Origin: Lingula anatina | Taxonomy: Eukaryota > Brachiopoda > Lingulata > Lingulida > Lingulidae | Length of the DNA: 62,000 bases | NCBI RefSeq assembly: GCF_001039355.2 | Contig: NW_019774903.1 | Span: 319,489 to 381,488 of the forward strand | Direction: 5' to 3' | In this document: in pieces, positions 1 to 12,606 of the stretch | How positions within the stretch are numbered: the stretch's first letter is position 1 | Layout: every line of letters starts with the position of its first letter | The notes under the pieces: generated by a model | What the model saw: only the letters and a program-made list of their open reading frames with translations | What the model was told of the DNA's origin: nothing | The model's database searches: none | Made by a program: the position numbers and the translations under genes

Positions 1-159
1 TGGTGGAGCTATTAGATTCCTGTATTTGGTTCAGTGATTTCAATATATTTTGATGTTTATTTTGTTATATATCTGGCAATAATCACATGGTCAACCATTT
101 CATTATGTGATAAATGAAACTGACTTTGTTGTGGTATATATACTAAATTATTTTTTAAG

Positions 160-3141
160 GCACTTCAGAGTACATCAGCCTTTGTCAAATATCAACCAAA
201 AACTGTAGAGGTAAAAACTGTTACTGTTGATCAACCTCAAACAAAGTTACCAAGGTAAGTTAAGGAAACAAGACCTTCTGTATATTGCCTTAATAGATAG
301 CTGCTTTTAAAATTGTGAAAGTATTTTGCAGTTGAAACTAACAGCATGAGAAAAAGAGAATGCATGTTCAAAACTAAGTTTTGATAATTAATCATTTATT
401 TATTGATATTGTTTTTTATCAGTTTATTTTTTAATTCATCTAACTTTATTAACATTATTGTATATTTAGCAATAGATTTTCATCAGTCTCATCTGGTCTT
501 GTGGAGAGAGGAAGAGGTCCAAATGACAGAAATTCATTTGAAAATGGAGCATCCCAACCAATGGATGATATCTCAGCATTTGCTGATCCCATCAATTGTA
601 AGTTATTTGAAAGTACATCGTAATGCATTTGGCAGACTGGTGTTTATTCTTCTCCATGACTCTGTTTACTCTTCCGCTTCACTTAACTGGCTGTTTCTTC
701 AGTTCTGTTCTTTTACAATTACATTTTCTACTTTCTCTTTCTGTCTCTGTTTCTTTGTGTGCTAAGCCAAGGGAAATAATGACACTGTGACACTGCTGAA
801 AAAGAGAATGTTGGATGAGCTGAGAGCAAGCTTTGACAGCATTGAAACAGATGCATTCTTAAGCTTTGATGACTTCAGCGATGGGGAAAATGAAATGAAA
901 AAAGATGATGATACAACTATTCAAGCAGATGAGTCTGATGTATCTGACGAAACTGACACTGAAGGTATTCTTTTAGCCTCATATGGTATAAAGCCCCTGA
1001 TCATTAACAGACTTTAAACTTATATATGATGCAAGCACACATGTAAACTGCTTCTACTAGATTCCTAAATGACTTAGGGCGTATTCCCAGACATTTAGAT
1101 CGATCTATCCCCATGAGGAGTCTCACTGGATTACTGTCAGATAATCTGGCTTAAATGTCCGTCCCACCTACTACAAGCTGTAAGGGGGTAATTAACTTTC
1201 GTGCCCGCTCGGCTGACAGCTATTTAGCGTGAACCCCCAGGGAGTTAGTTCGATCTAGTTTGGATTGATCTAATCTCTGGGAATGGGGTCTAAAACACAG
1301 TCCACATGCCGAAAGACAAACCAAACTAATCACTCTGTCAGCCAAAAAAATAGCTTCAAAACTGCACTTTTTTATATTTCTGGTTTTAAACTTGACTTAT
1401 CTGTCCGCCACTTTATTAAAGTCTGCCAAATAACGTAGTAATGTATGATGCGTAACTACTGCAGGCAAAATAGCATCAATGAAGGTTGGCCAAAAGAACC
1501 AAGGGTATTTTATAGCACAGAAAGAAAGCAGAAAATATCTGTTCAAATATTGTTTTTGGGAAGTATGAGACAGATGGTACCCTTTAGTATATCTTTTATG
1601 CTATTTGAAATTATATGATGGCATTTGGTCAGGTTTAGTGGAAAAGATTTGACTTCATATGTAAGTTAAAAATTTTTTAAATATAATTCAGGCAATTGGT
1701 ATATTAAGAATTGGAGTTTGCTTTATTCTCATTGCCACACTTTTAAATGCTCTGTGGTTAAAAAGAAATAATGTTTCAAATGTCTTTCTTTATCTTGTAG
1801 ATAAAAGAGTATATGTATCTGGGAATGGTGATGATATCCTCTTCATACCGTCAAGAACAGGACCCACAGTAGTGAATGGAGACTATTCAGGAACAGACAC
1901 TGACAGTGAATTGAGGTCTTTTGATAATAATGAGGTTTGTTATTTGTCATAGATTTTGTTTTGTCTTTGTAAAAGTAAAGAGTGACCCTAAGATTCTGAG
2001 AAGTTATTGACATTTTTGAGTCTAACACAACTATGGGATATATGATATTATTGGTATCATGAAAGTATAATATGCAACTGCAGTGTTTCCAGTTCTCACA
2101 TGAAAGACAGTGTACACTGTACGTTGTACATGAAATAAAATGAAGTTTTTAAATTTAACACATTTTTTCTTCAGTAGTCCTGTTAAAAGCTGATTTGTTT
2201 TGTTTCGTTTTTTTCAGCCACATGAATATTATTTTGATGATGACCTCAATTCAAATGCTGCTGAAGACACACAGTGGGGTTTGCAAGGTGATCTGCAGGG
2301 GGCACGAACTTCAAGTTTCCAACCACGTAAACCCTATAATATAGGCTTACAAAAAATGCCAACTACAAGTGGAAAGATACCGTCAAACTCCTATGCTGCA
2401 AGTAGAGATGCTCAAACATATCCAAAAGTCTCTCCGGATAAAGGGCATGGAGGTAATATATAAAATGAACAGTCTTTTCTTTCATTTTTTTCTAAGGAAA
2501 TGTATATGTCTTTCACGTGTGCTGGTATTCTTATTTATGCATAGGGAAATTAGTCTTTTGCTATTGAAATGAAGTTTTTTTTTTTTTTTTTGCTTTCCAG
2601 AAGCAAGATCAACAGAAAGAATGGAAAAAGTAGTCACAATGACAAGGGATATGAGAATTGTGGCTCCAAAGGTATTACTTTTGATAAACATTTCTTTCAT
2701 ATTATTATTTTGAATTATAAATTGTTATTTTTTTAAAATTCAATTAACACATCATATATGAAAAAAGCAAAACAAAACAAAACCATGCAATTGAAGTGAA
2801 TCAATATTTCATTGTGATTTCAATAATTTGAAATGAATTTAAAATGGATATTTTGTTAATTTCTCAAATTGCTGTTAATTATATATTTTATTTGTTATTA
2901 CTGTACATGTTATTATTACTATAATTATAATAATACTTAATCAATTTAGAATCCAGAAGAGGAACCTGAAACAGAAGCTGATTATATGACCACAGTGAAA
3001 GTAGACTCCAGTCCTAATGATGGTGGCACTCACGTGATCACACATCTGAGAACCAATGTCAAGACAGGAGAAACTGTCGTTCTCAGTGAAAGAACATTCA
3101 AGGCAAGCAAAGCAAAGACACATGTTCTCTTTGATGCATAG
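160..3141 (+). CDS. Unrecognised acidic protein, last seven exons (5' partial)
   Basis: Seven exons join in one continuous frame: 169 (or 160)-254, 470-597, 767-964, 1801-1934, 2218-2452, 2601-2671 and 2950-3141 (TAG). Every junction has a GT donor and AG acceptor, and the phases agree, so this is a real spliced gene. About 346 residues of the C-terminal part are visible. The third exon opens with a short likely helix (LLKKRMLDELRASFDSIE) and then becomes very rich in Asp and Glu. The fourth and fifth exons look disordered. The last exon carries a compact, probably folded segment containing THVITHLRTNVKTGE and VVLSERTF. I could not assign a family, and no enzyme motif, signal peptide or membrane segment is visible. 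It converges on the Rab gene to its right. The gene is certain; its function is unknown. Confidence 0.8.
1077..1290. mobile_element. MITE family B (PIF/Harbinger-like), intronic copy 1
   Basis: This 214-bp element has inverted ends GGGCGTATTCCC and GGGAATGGGGTC and internal GATCGATCTA motifs near both ends. It closely resembles the copies at 32553 and 54452 along its length. The flanks are TTA on the left and TAA on the right, one base away from a perfect 3-bp target duplication. It lies in the intron between the third and fourth visible exons of the first gene. It has no coding capacity, so it would be non-autonomous. The superfamily is inferred from the 3-bp TWA-like target. Confidence 0.75.
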
Positions 3142-5220
3142 GCTTTATAGTCATCCTGTCATAACTAGCTTATGTGCAGATTGTAGGACTTTGCTCAAAT
3201 TTTACTGTTCAGATACTTTGCTCACAATTGATGATTCAGCAAAGTCTGTAATTTGTTGCAGAGGGGTGTCTGGTATTGTTATATATCTCATTACTCAGGA
3301 AAATTATGAAAAATATATGGAATGGTTCTTACAAAGATAGCTATGACCCCTGGCATGAAATGAGAAACTGATGATGAATGAATCATAAATACATGCATTT
3401 AGTCTATAGATTTTTCTTGGGGCAATACACAAAGAGTATCGGGTTATATCCACAAATATTAGTGGTTGACTTTTCACTGTAATGCCAGAATCATAATAAC
3501 TCAGCAATAATAGTTAAGTAATGCCTCTTAGTCACTCTTGGTAATATTAATTATAAACATAAAAGCCTGGTTTGGAGGACCCAGATGGATTAAAGCCAAG
3601 GAAGTTGCCTTGTAATTCAATTTTTTCATCGAGTAAAAGTTTTAATGTGTTAAGTGTATAAGCATGTTTTAACCATGTTACAATGATTGAACTCCTGAAA
3701 ACATCTTATTTTTAATATAATAATTGTTATTTGTCCTGGGAGCTACAGGGACAAGTATTTGATGTAATTAATTCTCTGGAATAGACTTGATGTCAGATAT
3801 ATTTAAGATATTTGGTAAACAGGAATATGCCTTTTCCGTTATTGATTTTAAACAAGTGCAATTTGTTTGCACATGTACAGTGAACTTAGAAGTTTTAACC
3901 TTTGACTAACTTCCCCCAACAATATTTGTTGTTTCACTGTTTCACTTTTAAAAAAAAAATTCTAACACATTCTGCTTGCAGAAATATTTGATAATCCATT
4001 GCATGGCATTTTAGAAGTCAAATGCTATCATGGGTCGTTTATTCTGACATGTGCTCTTTTCCTATTCAGTTTTAACAATGTAAGTTTTCTCATCCCAGTA
4101 AATGCATATGCGACATTTTATAGCAAATATTGGACCGTTATATAAGATTTTACATGTCTGCATAAACAAGTAAAAACTCATAGTTCTTTCACAGTGCATT
4201 TTCTTCAGTTCTTTTTTTCACAGATGAATTCTAATATATAAATTGTATAGACTAGGTACTAAAAACATCAGTACATCATGTAGTGAAATAGCTCACACAG
4301 TTTGATCCCAAGAGCACAACTGCAGGTGGTTGCAACCAGTACAGTCAGTATAAGTAGTTGAACTGTTCATTCATTCATCTTTAAATAATTTAGTAACAAA
4401 TATTTTTTTCCCCCGTATATTCTATAAAATTAATGAATTAAGCCTTGTATCAATCCCTTTCATTTATGTTATAATGTGTACTGTGTATTATGTGTAGTCC
4501 AATACCCATTATCTTTCATGTAGTTAGTCATTCGAAATTAAGTGTCCAACACTTTTATTTAGCAGTAAATAACATTTTCACCATAATGTATTATAGTTAG
4601 ATAGGTACTGGGTCTCAATTAACAATTCAAAACAAATTATAATTGCAAAAATGTGTTGTCATTGGTAAATTGAGTAGGTAGCGACTTTTAATTTTCTTTG
4701 CTACCTATATATAACTCTTTATTTCTATGCCATAGAAATGCTGTTCATGTTTTTACTTTTAAAAGTTACTGTTGTTAAATGTTCCTGTATATATGAATAT
4801 ATTTGTTGCCAAATAAATATTTTTCTTTCTTCCATTTCTGTGCATTTAAGTGTTTTATCCCGTTTTCTAGCAATTTGAATAAAATCCAAAAAGCCCAAAG
4901 TCCTCTTCAGACTGGGTTTCTTCAGACAGAATTTTAGTAAAAGGAACACGAAATATTTCCAAGTTTACGAAATTACTGAAAGTTTGCCTTTATTATCACC
5001 TTGCCTCTGCAAATGGGCATACTCCTAATATGGGGCAGTTTCCAGGAATCTCTTCAATTAGGATCGCTGTATACTTCACTTTGCACTCACTTCAGTTAGA
5101 CCATCCTTTTTTGAAAAACCCTATTCAATGGAGATTATAGATTTTAAAATACGATTTCCCTCTCAAATAGAGATCACAAGAATAAAGATGATAAAAATCA
5201 ACCGTTTTAACATTAAATAT
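3142..5220 (+). other. 3' UTR and convergent intergenic region
   Basis: AT-rich sequence follows the stop codon of the first gene, with no supportable coding exon. An AATAAA at 4812-4817 is a plausible poly(A) signal for that gene. On the minus strand, AATAAA read from 5221-5226 and from 5783-5788 could serve the convergent Rab gene, so the two transcripts may end within about 1 kb of each other. These ends are inferred from signals only. Confidence 0.45.
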
Positions 5221-5226
5221 TTTATT

Positions 5227-6284
5227 GTAGTTAAATAATCTATAAAAGGCTAACAATTATTTATAAGTAATAATTAGCAGTGGTCCCTCTCTGTAATACT
5301 ACACTGATTGCACTTCGTTGTCAGTAGCACCTGTTGGTCTATTTGTTTCAGCAATGAGACAGCACATTATGAATATATTTTCAATATCTTGATTAAAGAT
5401 TATAGTAATGACAATCACAACCCACAATATGCACAGTTAAAACATTGTAGAATTAGCATCTTCAATACCATATATATAACATGTACCCTACCAAAATTTA
5501 AACTAACTCAGATTATTCTGCAGTGCCTTTTCATACATAAAACTGGAAAATGTCTCCCTCTCCCTGAATTTAAAAATGGAACAGAAAATGCAAAAATTAT
5601 TTGCCAAAATAATTTGGTAAAAATCAATAAATATATGTGACCTTTGAATTGTAAAAATTATCATTTACACATTTGTCTTTACACACTTTGGGCACCAAAT
5701 TAATTGTAGAATGAATAAACTGAGGTACAGTAATAATAAGAGTAAAGACATTAATTTAAATGACCAGATCTGATATATACCCTTTATTCCATGCTGGAAG
5801 TCTGTCTTGGGTGCCTAAACTAATGCTTTTTACTAAATAGCATTCTGGAAAAAGATTATAAATGAATAAGACTAGTTATAATAATATCATCAGATTAAAT
5901 ATTCTTGATAATTCAGTGGTCATATATGTTGTACTTTCAACATGTAAAGTCTTATCCAAAAATCTGAATAACTCTCCACCTTATCAAAAATAACATTTAG
6001 CCGTTGTGTTAAAAATGGCTTAATCCATGGTATGGCTTTTGAAACATGAAGCAATGCCAATGACACTATCAGCAGTTAATGCACCACAAGCCTTCTTGAT
6101 ACTCATGGAAAGTATATGGCATTATAAAAACCCTCACTAAAAACCTTGAAATCAGCTGTATGGCTGTGCAGTGAATATCAAATTCCTCAAGAGGAACAGA
6201 ATATCCTGAACTATGCCAGAATAACTTCATGCCCAATAATGTACACATTTGAACCAAATATGTATGTGACTAGATATAATGATC
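5227..6284 (-). other. Probable 3' UTR of the Rab gene
   Basis: The stop codon of the Rab gene is at 6285-6287 and about 1 kb of AT-rich, non-coding sequence follows on the minus strand before the nearest strong poly(A) signals. Short open frames here show no family resemblance. The extent is inferred. Confidence 0.4.
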
Positions 6285-9200
6285 TTATGAACGATGGCAG
6301 CAAGAAGAACGAGGTTTGTCTTTTTTCTTGAGTTTGATTTTTTTGCTACGTGATGACGTTTGATCATATTCAGAAGAACTTGATGTCAATTGTGAAATTC
6401 TTTGTTTTGATCCTTTCTTCTCTTTGCGATCCACTGGATTCAAGTAGCTTGTCATCTGAAGAAAATAAAAACAAAACGGATGAGTAAAGAACGAGTTATA
6501 CACAAACTGGCATCTACCTGCACAAAAAATACAAGTCAGAATACCACTAAGCAAGTGAATAACAATTTCATGCTCATATTCACCAAAATTAAATCATCAA
6601 GAAAACTTTACTTACAAATCTTTTTAACCATTTTAAGTATATGCTTACTAATTTAGGATTATAGGTGTCCAACAAGGCATGTGCGAGTTCATAGAAGGCC
6701 TCTTGTATGTTTATGTTATTTTTGGCACTTGTCTCCATAAATCCTCTGACCAGAGTTTCTTGGGCTTTCTAGAAATAATAATAATAATAATAATAATGCA
6801 ACACCTTAGCAAAACGCTAATTAATTTTTTAAAAAAACCAATGGTTATTATGAATGATTTTAATTGTTCAAACAAAAGTAATGTAATAATTTTACCAATT
6901 TTGAAAAAAAAAATCAAAATCCTTTTAAGATCTTACTCATGAAAACAAGTGCTTGTAGAAAGAAAATACATATGCCTATATAATCACTGTCATTATCATT
7001 ATTTATTTAATGTTGGACCACACCAGTGCATTTTGCAATGTCCATGACTCAACAAGCATAACATTCATAATAAAAAAGAAGCATACAGTTATACCTTTTT
7101 TCCATCTCTCTTACTAATTTGTCTTTGCTGTTCTAAATCACATTTATTACCAATAATGTACACTGGAATGGACTCAGTGGGATGATCTGGTCTTATCTCC
7201 TAAAACACAAAACAACATAAATGTCACATATTAAGATATATTATCCCTTGAATACAATGCACACAATATTAATCACTAAATAGGTAATATGGCTGGGTTT
7301 ATTCTGGCATGGCTAATTTAAGCCATATGCTTAACAGTCTAATTTTGTTGAGGAAAATGTTAAATATTTCACTCTCTGTAGTAAAAATTATCATTGCTTC
7401 AGTTTCATATTTTGATTAGGCTATGTTCATCCAGCTATTTTGCAAAAAAAAAAAGTTATATCCTGAAGTAAGTCCAGAGAGACATTGAGATCATTGAGCC
7501 AGCCCACATTTATAACCCTTAATGCCTTTTACTATTTACTCAAGGAAGACATATATCACCATAGTCTCCCCTTTAAGCCACTAGCAACACTTGCTGACCA
7601 CATCAACTAAGCTATTAACGGTGTTCAGAAATACGCTTGGCTACTTTTTCAAAGTTTCTCAAGTGAGTATTTTTGTGTGAACACATTTGAATGAGGGTGG
7701 GGTGAGGGGGGAGCTAAAGGTAGGACTTACCTCATCTATACTTTGCAACCAATAAGTTAAATTGTTAAAACTGCTGACATCAGTGACATCATATACTAAC
7801 AAGATACCCTGAAAATTTATATCAGAATGATATCATTCAAAAAAAAAAATATTTATTTAATTGCAAAATTCTTGCATTTTTTCTTTACTTATTTTCCTTA
7901 ATCATGATTAAACTTGAGAAATATGACCATCAAATTAAATTATCGTTAATAATTAATTTTTTTTTAATTTTCAAAAGTACTGCTTAATTCTGTGACAATT
8001 TTACCTTTGTTCCCCTATACTGAAACTTAGTGATAGTTCTGAATCTTTCCTGGCCTGCAGTGTCCCTAAAGTGAACAAACGGGTTATTTTTTAATTACTT
8101 ATTGAAGTGTCCAAAATTCACCAAAGAATGCCATGCAGGCTTGGATAAAATGCATTGTAAACATTTAAATATATGGAAACTTTAAGGAGTATTTAGACTA
8201 AAGAACGTTTGTAGACTGATTAGTCTATAGAATTATCATTGCTGAAACTGTAGAGTAATACCGCTAGTGGTACTGTGCATAAATGAGTAGAATTAATTGG
8301 TAATGCTTATACATAAATCTATATATTTTTTTGCTATTCTCTGTGCCATGAGCATGGGTGAGGGGAAATAAACTGATTAAATTTAATTAAAATTATATCA
8401 TATCAACTATATGTGATAATCCTGTTCTGTTGTATCATCACTTGAAGATCAACTTAGTACTTCATTCTGATCTTAAAGACAACATGCAAGTCACTTAACT
8501 AAGTAAGAAACTCACCATATTTCTAATTGAACATTAGCACCATCTACATGGAAAATTTTCTTCACAAAATCAATCCCTGAAATTATTTTTTAGAATATTA
8601 AACTGGTTAGTCAGTTTTTTCTAAAATGTCTTTGCTATTGTAGAAAAATAAAAATGCCCTTTGTTTTTCTTATAAAAAAATGCAAAATCACCAACATTAA
8701 AGTTCAAAATGTACAGCCCTATTGTTAAACAAGTATATAACAAAGCAATGGGTATTGTTAATAAAATGCTTAGAATATGCGAAAATGCCTAGCGTCAGCA
8801 ATCCAATAAAGGTTTAAAAAAAGCTGGTGAAAACTTATGACAGTGTATATGCAGAGGCCTCCTTTAAGAACAAACAGGCACACCCATTGATAAAGAATTC
8901 TGAGGTCAACCTAAGCAAACATCATTATCTCAACAGCTTTCAAGTGATCGGAATTCATGTCATATTGTGCAGCAAATTTTAAAAAGAAAGCTATTAGGAT
9001 TCAATAATATATAACAAAAAAAAAATTTAAATGAACATGGAATTTCTTTAAAAAAAAAAAAGAACTTCAACAGACCATGTAAAGAATTTTTACAATGTCA
9101 CACAGGCATACCATTGCTTCATAAATTTTACGAAGTATATGCAACATGAGGTATTGCAATTATCTTACCAATAGTGGGCAGCATTTCCATACTGAACTCT

Positions 9201-10124
9201 TCTTGGGTCAAAGCACGAATTAAAGCGGTTTTGCCAACTCCAGAATTTCCTGAAATAGATTGTATTCAAGTTGTAACATTTTCTTGAGATTGGCACCAAT
9301 ACTGTAGGGTTGTTTTTGATGACCTGATTGTTCAAAAAGTGAAGCCTTTCTTTTAAATGACAATATCTGCAAACACAAGAACTGTTTGTCAAAGCATGCA
9401 TTTATTTTAAAATGGCCAATAGCTATTGTTGACAGGGGTCACAGCCCAAAAAATAATGATTTTAAACACAAAGTTTCTTAAGGAAGATTCTTGCATGTCT
9501 GACATTTATGCCCTTCATGAAATTCTACCTGATAAAGATTGCTCAGGGATATGCATACTGCATTATCAAAGTATCTGGCTTGAATTACTGACTGCTCAAC
9601 TGTCATTTTCACTTTCTATGCTTTTTTTCCTCCAAATGTTTAAATGCAAAGCATTTTTACATGTTTATCCAAATTCTGTTCATATACTGGGTAATCTGAC
9701 TTGTGTTCAAAGTCTGACAACCCTGGCTATAAGTCTAGGGACCATTTCAATTTTTTCTTATTATCACTTCAATAAAACTAAGAATCGTTCAATTTTAATC
9801 TATCAACCAGCATGCTTCAAAAAAGGTATCACTGACTATTGCCTATACTGGATGAAAAATAAACTGAAATGTTCCAAAACAATCTGGATGCTAATTTCTA
9901 TATTATATAACATGCTATTTGAATTACCATCCAAATGCAACTTCACAACTGGAAAATTCCAGTAAATCAGTTTCAATACTCAAACTGAATAGGGAATACC
10001 AAACACCGCAAGGCAATTATTTGCCAACTGAGGGCTCAGAATATGTTACATTATTGAAATGGTATTGCTTTGACTCACCTATGAGAAGAACTTTGTATTT
10101 CACATCAAACTCTTTGCCTGCCAT
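6285..10124 (-). CDS. Rab-family small GTPase, complete, eight exons
   Basis: Exons in coding order are 10124-10079, 9249-9169, 8576-8516, 8065-8005, 7808-7731, 7199-7095, 6768-6649 and 6455-6285. Together they give 240 residues with consistent splice phases. The start is the ATG at 10124, 15 codons before the P-loop. The G motifs are all present: P-loop GNSGVGKT (16-23), switch I PTIGIDF with Thr41, WDTAGQERFRTIT (63-75), NKCD (127-130) and ETSAK (156-160). The C-terminus is a long Ser/Lys-rich tail ending CCHRS, a di-cysteine that would be geranylgeranylated. Rabs with these features recruit effectors to a membrane and control vesicle traffic. The switch regions resemble the Rab8/Rab10 group, but FQYRG replaces the usual YYRG and the P-loop has Asn17 where most Rabs have Asp. 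The exact subfamily is not assigned. It is head-to-head with GPATCH4. Confidence 0.93.
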
Positions 10125-11098
10125 ATTGTCCGTTTAATTTCAATGCCTTTCACCTCATTCTCTGAAACTAAACAACATGTGCATATACATATTTGTCCAG
10201 ATTCTTTAAAACCATCATATGTGCAAATTATGTTTCATCCCATTTAACAGACAACCCAACTACCTCAAACATTTCACATCTATATTTTTTGGCAATTTAA
10301 ATCTTCCAATCGTATTTATTCAAACAGCTTCTACTGTATTAATGCCCTAAAGGATTGCCATACCCTATTTAGGTCTATATATAATTGCCTATTCTTATAA
10401 AAAAAATAAAAGGGTAGGACAGTATTAAGAAGTATCTAGAAATATAGAAAAAATGCAGTATTCTTAAACAGCCTTGAAGGCCAATCTGGTGTTTGCATTA
10501 ACAGTATAATATGGAAGCCTAGTAGTAGTAGGTCAATGCTGGCAAACTGATGAATACACCCTAAAAACACTTTTTTCCCAATCTCATGAACTATGGTGAT
10601 TTTTAATACATTTGCAAGCAAAGACCTCTATAAACAGCTTGTAACTTTTCCACTTCAGGACTAAGTGCTGCCTCCAGATAAAAAAGATCTGCTTGTCACT
10701 AAGATCTACCCTTGAGCACCCTGAAACCCAGCATTTTATAAAATTTAATATGTTGAGGACAATAGGGTACATGTGACTCAGACAAGTCACTTATGAAATG
10801 CCAAGAGGAAACTAGCACATACATGTAGTTTGAGATCTGGTTTAAAGTTTTCTTTGCAGCTGTCTCTTTCTCTCTCTCTCTCTTTCTCTTTCTCTCCTCT
10901 TCTCCCTCCCCCACCCCACCCCACCCACCTGACTCATTGTGATCAATATGTATGAGAGACTGAATATTCTGATTTATCTGGTAGTGGGATATCACAAAAA
11001 AAAAAAAAAAAAAAAAGAAAAAAAAAAGATAAATCTAGCACTGGACCTACTGTATGCTACATAGTGATCCATAGCATTCCTATAAGTTAACAATGTGT

Positions 11099-11134
<36 letters not shown>

Positions 11135-11593
11135 GTGCATGCACACATGAGCATTTGTGTACGCATGTGTTCGGATTTGAAAGATCCATATTAAGATTTT
11201 TTTTGAATGGCCCTCAGTTTCTCTTGTTACTGCTCTATTTTCGCTCTTACTTTTTTCCTTGATGAGTCACACACTGCCCTAATCCCAAAAGTTTTCGGCA
11301 TTTAGTGACTTAGATGAGGTTTTTCGAGATAGAAAAATCCATTTATCATTACAATATCTCTTGCTTAATTGACTCTGCAAGATCCTCCCATAAATCAATC
11401 CTGATATCAATAGCACATTTTTAAGTATGTGTATTTTTCTCCTTATCATAATAGCTTACAATCTGTCTCTGTAAATATGCAACATGAGGACTAATTGAAG
11501 TACCAGTATTGTGCTATAGAGTCAACAGTACATGTACTAAATTATTACTAGTAATTTTTTGTAAACTTTCTACTATCACTGCTGCAAGTTTCT
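10125..11593. other. 5' intron or intergenic region of the Rab gene with microsatellites
   Basis: No coding exon is supportable. The region holds a pyrimidine-rich (CT)n tract near 10860-10920, an A tract at 10996-11030 and a (GT)n array at 11095-11131. It probably lies within a 5'-UTR intron of the Rab gene, because a possible minus-strand donor (AAG followed by GTAAAT) occurs near 12053 and again in the duplicate near 13066. Confidence 0.4.
11095..11131. repeat. (GT)n microsatellite
   Basis: GT dinucleotides with one interruption, upstream of the Rab coding exons. Confidence 0.93.
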
Positions 11594-12536
11594 TAATATT
11601 TGCTACCCATCAGGTACAGTACATGTGCCAGAACTGGTACAATAATACTTCCTCATTATAAACAAACAAGAAAAATCTAACTAAACAAAATCCAATAACT
11701 CCATTTTTAACCTCTTCTGATATAAATCTGATAAATGTACTGGTCACTATACCAGTGCATGTTTTCTTGTACTTTAATTATGCTCTGTTTATGATTCAAT
11801 TCAGGTATGCTTAGCCAAAGCTACAACCATTGCACGGTAACGAAAGAATACAAAAGATACAATTATCACAATGCCAGTATTGTAATCGTGCTATCAATAT
11901 TACGATCACATTTTAACTTGAATTTCAGTCATACGCGAGTTTGAAAAGCGATAGTAAACAAACAACACGAAATAAATATCGCAATGACGTTAATCGGCAA
12001 AATATTCAGTGCATTACATCTGCATGGGTCATTCATTTAGAGAAAAAATTATTTACCTTCCCCACTCCACAGCCTCTGCACAGGCGCTTGCATGCAAATC
12101 ACAGCCAATGTAAAACCCACCTGACACCAGGAAATAAACAATGGTGATACGGAGTAAATGGGCAATTTGCCGGAGAGAAGTATAAAAAATATTTATATAA
12201 ATCCATAGCCATAGACTCATAAATTCTATACCTTTCTTGATGTATAATGTTAGAACTAATTGGAAATACAAAAAGAATCATTTTTTAGTTTGAGATATTT
12301 TTAGTGCGGAAACAAGTAGCAGGCACTTCCGGAACACGCGGTCACACCACGGAGACTGGTGTGTAAAGTTTGCCCATCGAAGCTCGTCCAAAATGTATAC
12401 TAAAAAGAAATTCTTTAAAGGGTCCTTTGCAGAACAACATCTTAATAAGTATGGATGGCAAGAAGGTGGGTTTTCTGTGTGGTTTAGTTTAAATTTGTTA
12501 CGTATTCGAGCACAGCCTCTCGTCGTCATGTGTAGG
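11594..12536. repeat. Left copy of a probable false duplication (Rab/GPATCH4 promoter block)
   Basis: This block is nearly identical to 12607-13551 at an offset of 1013-1015 bases, with only scattered substitutions and a 2-base indel. A single undetermined base sits between the copies at 12579. The last stretch before that base (12537-12578) and the first stretch after it (12580-12606) are unique. This is the pattern of two overlapping contigs or haplotypes that were abutted and not merged. The alternative, a real recent tandem duplication, is less likely because the same arrangement recurs twice more in the window. Confidence 0.85.
12393..12465 (+). pseudogene. Duplicate copy of GPATCH4 exon 1 (probable assembly artefact)
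   Basis: This 73-base exon starts MYTKKKFFKG and ends at the same GTGGGT donor as the exon at 13408-13480, with the same coding sequence. It lies in the left copy of the block duplicated around the single undetermined base at 12579. If the duplication is false, this is the other allele and not a second exon. If real, it could be an alternative first exon spliced to 14417. Confidence 0.75.
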
Positions 12537-12606
12537 TATATCAGAAAAATTTTCAAACTGATCAGAAAATTAAAATACNGTCTCATAAGAAGAGTTATTA
12601 TCCCTT

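Noticed and set aside
9426-9965. 179-codon plus-strand open frame inside the Rab gene
   Set aside because: It lies in intron 1 on the opposite strand, is AT-driven in composition, has no recognisable motif and no linked exons.
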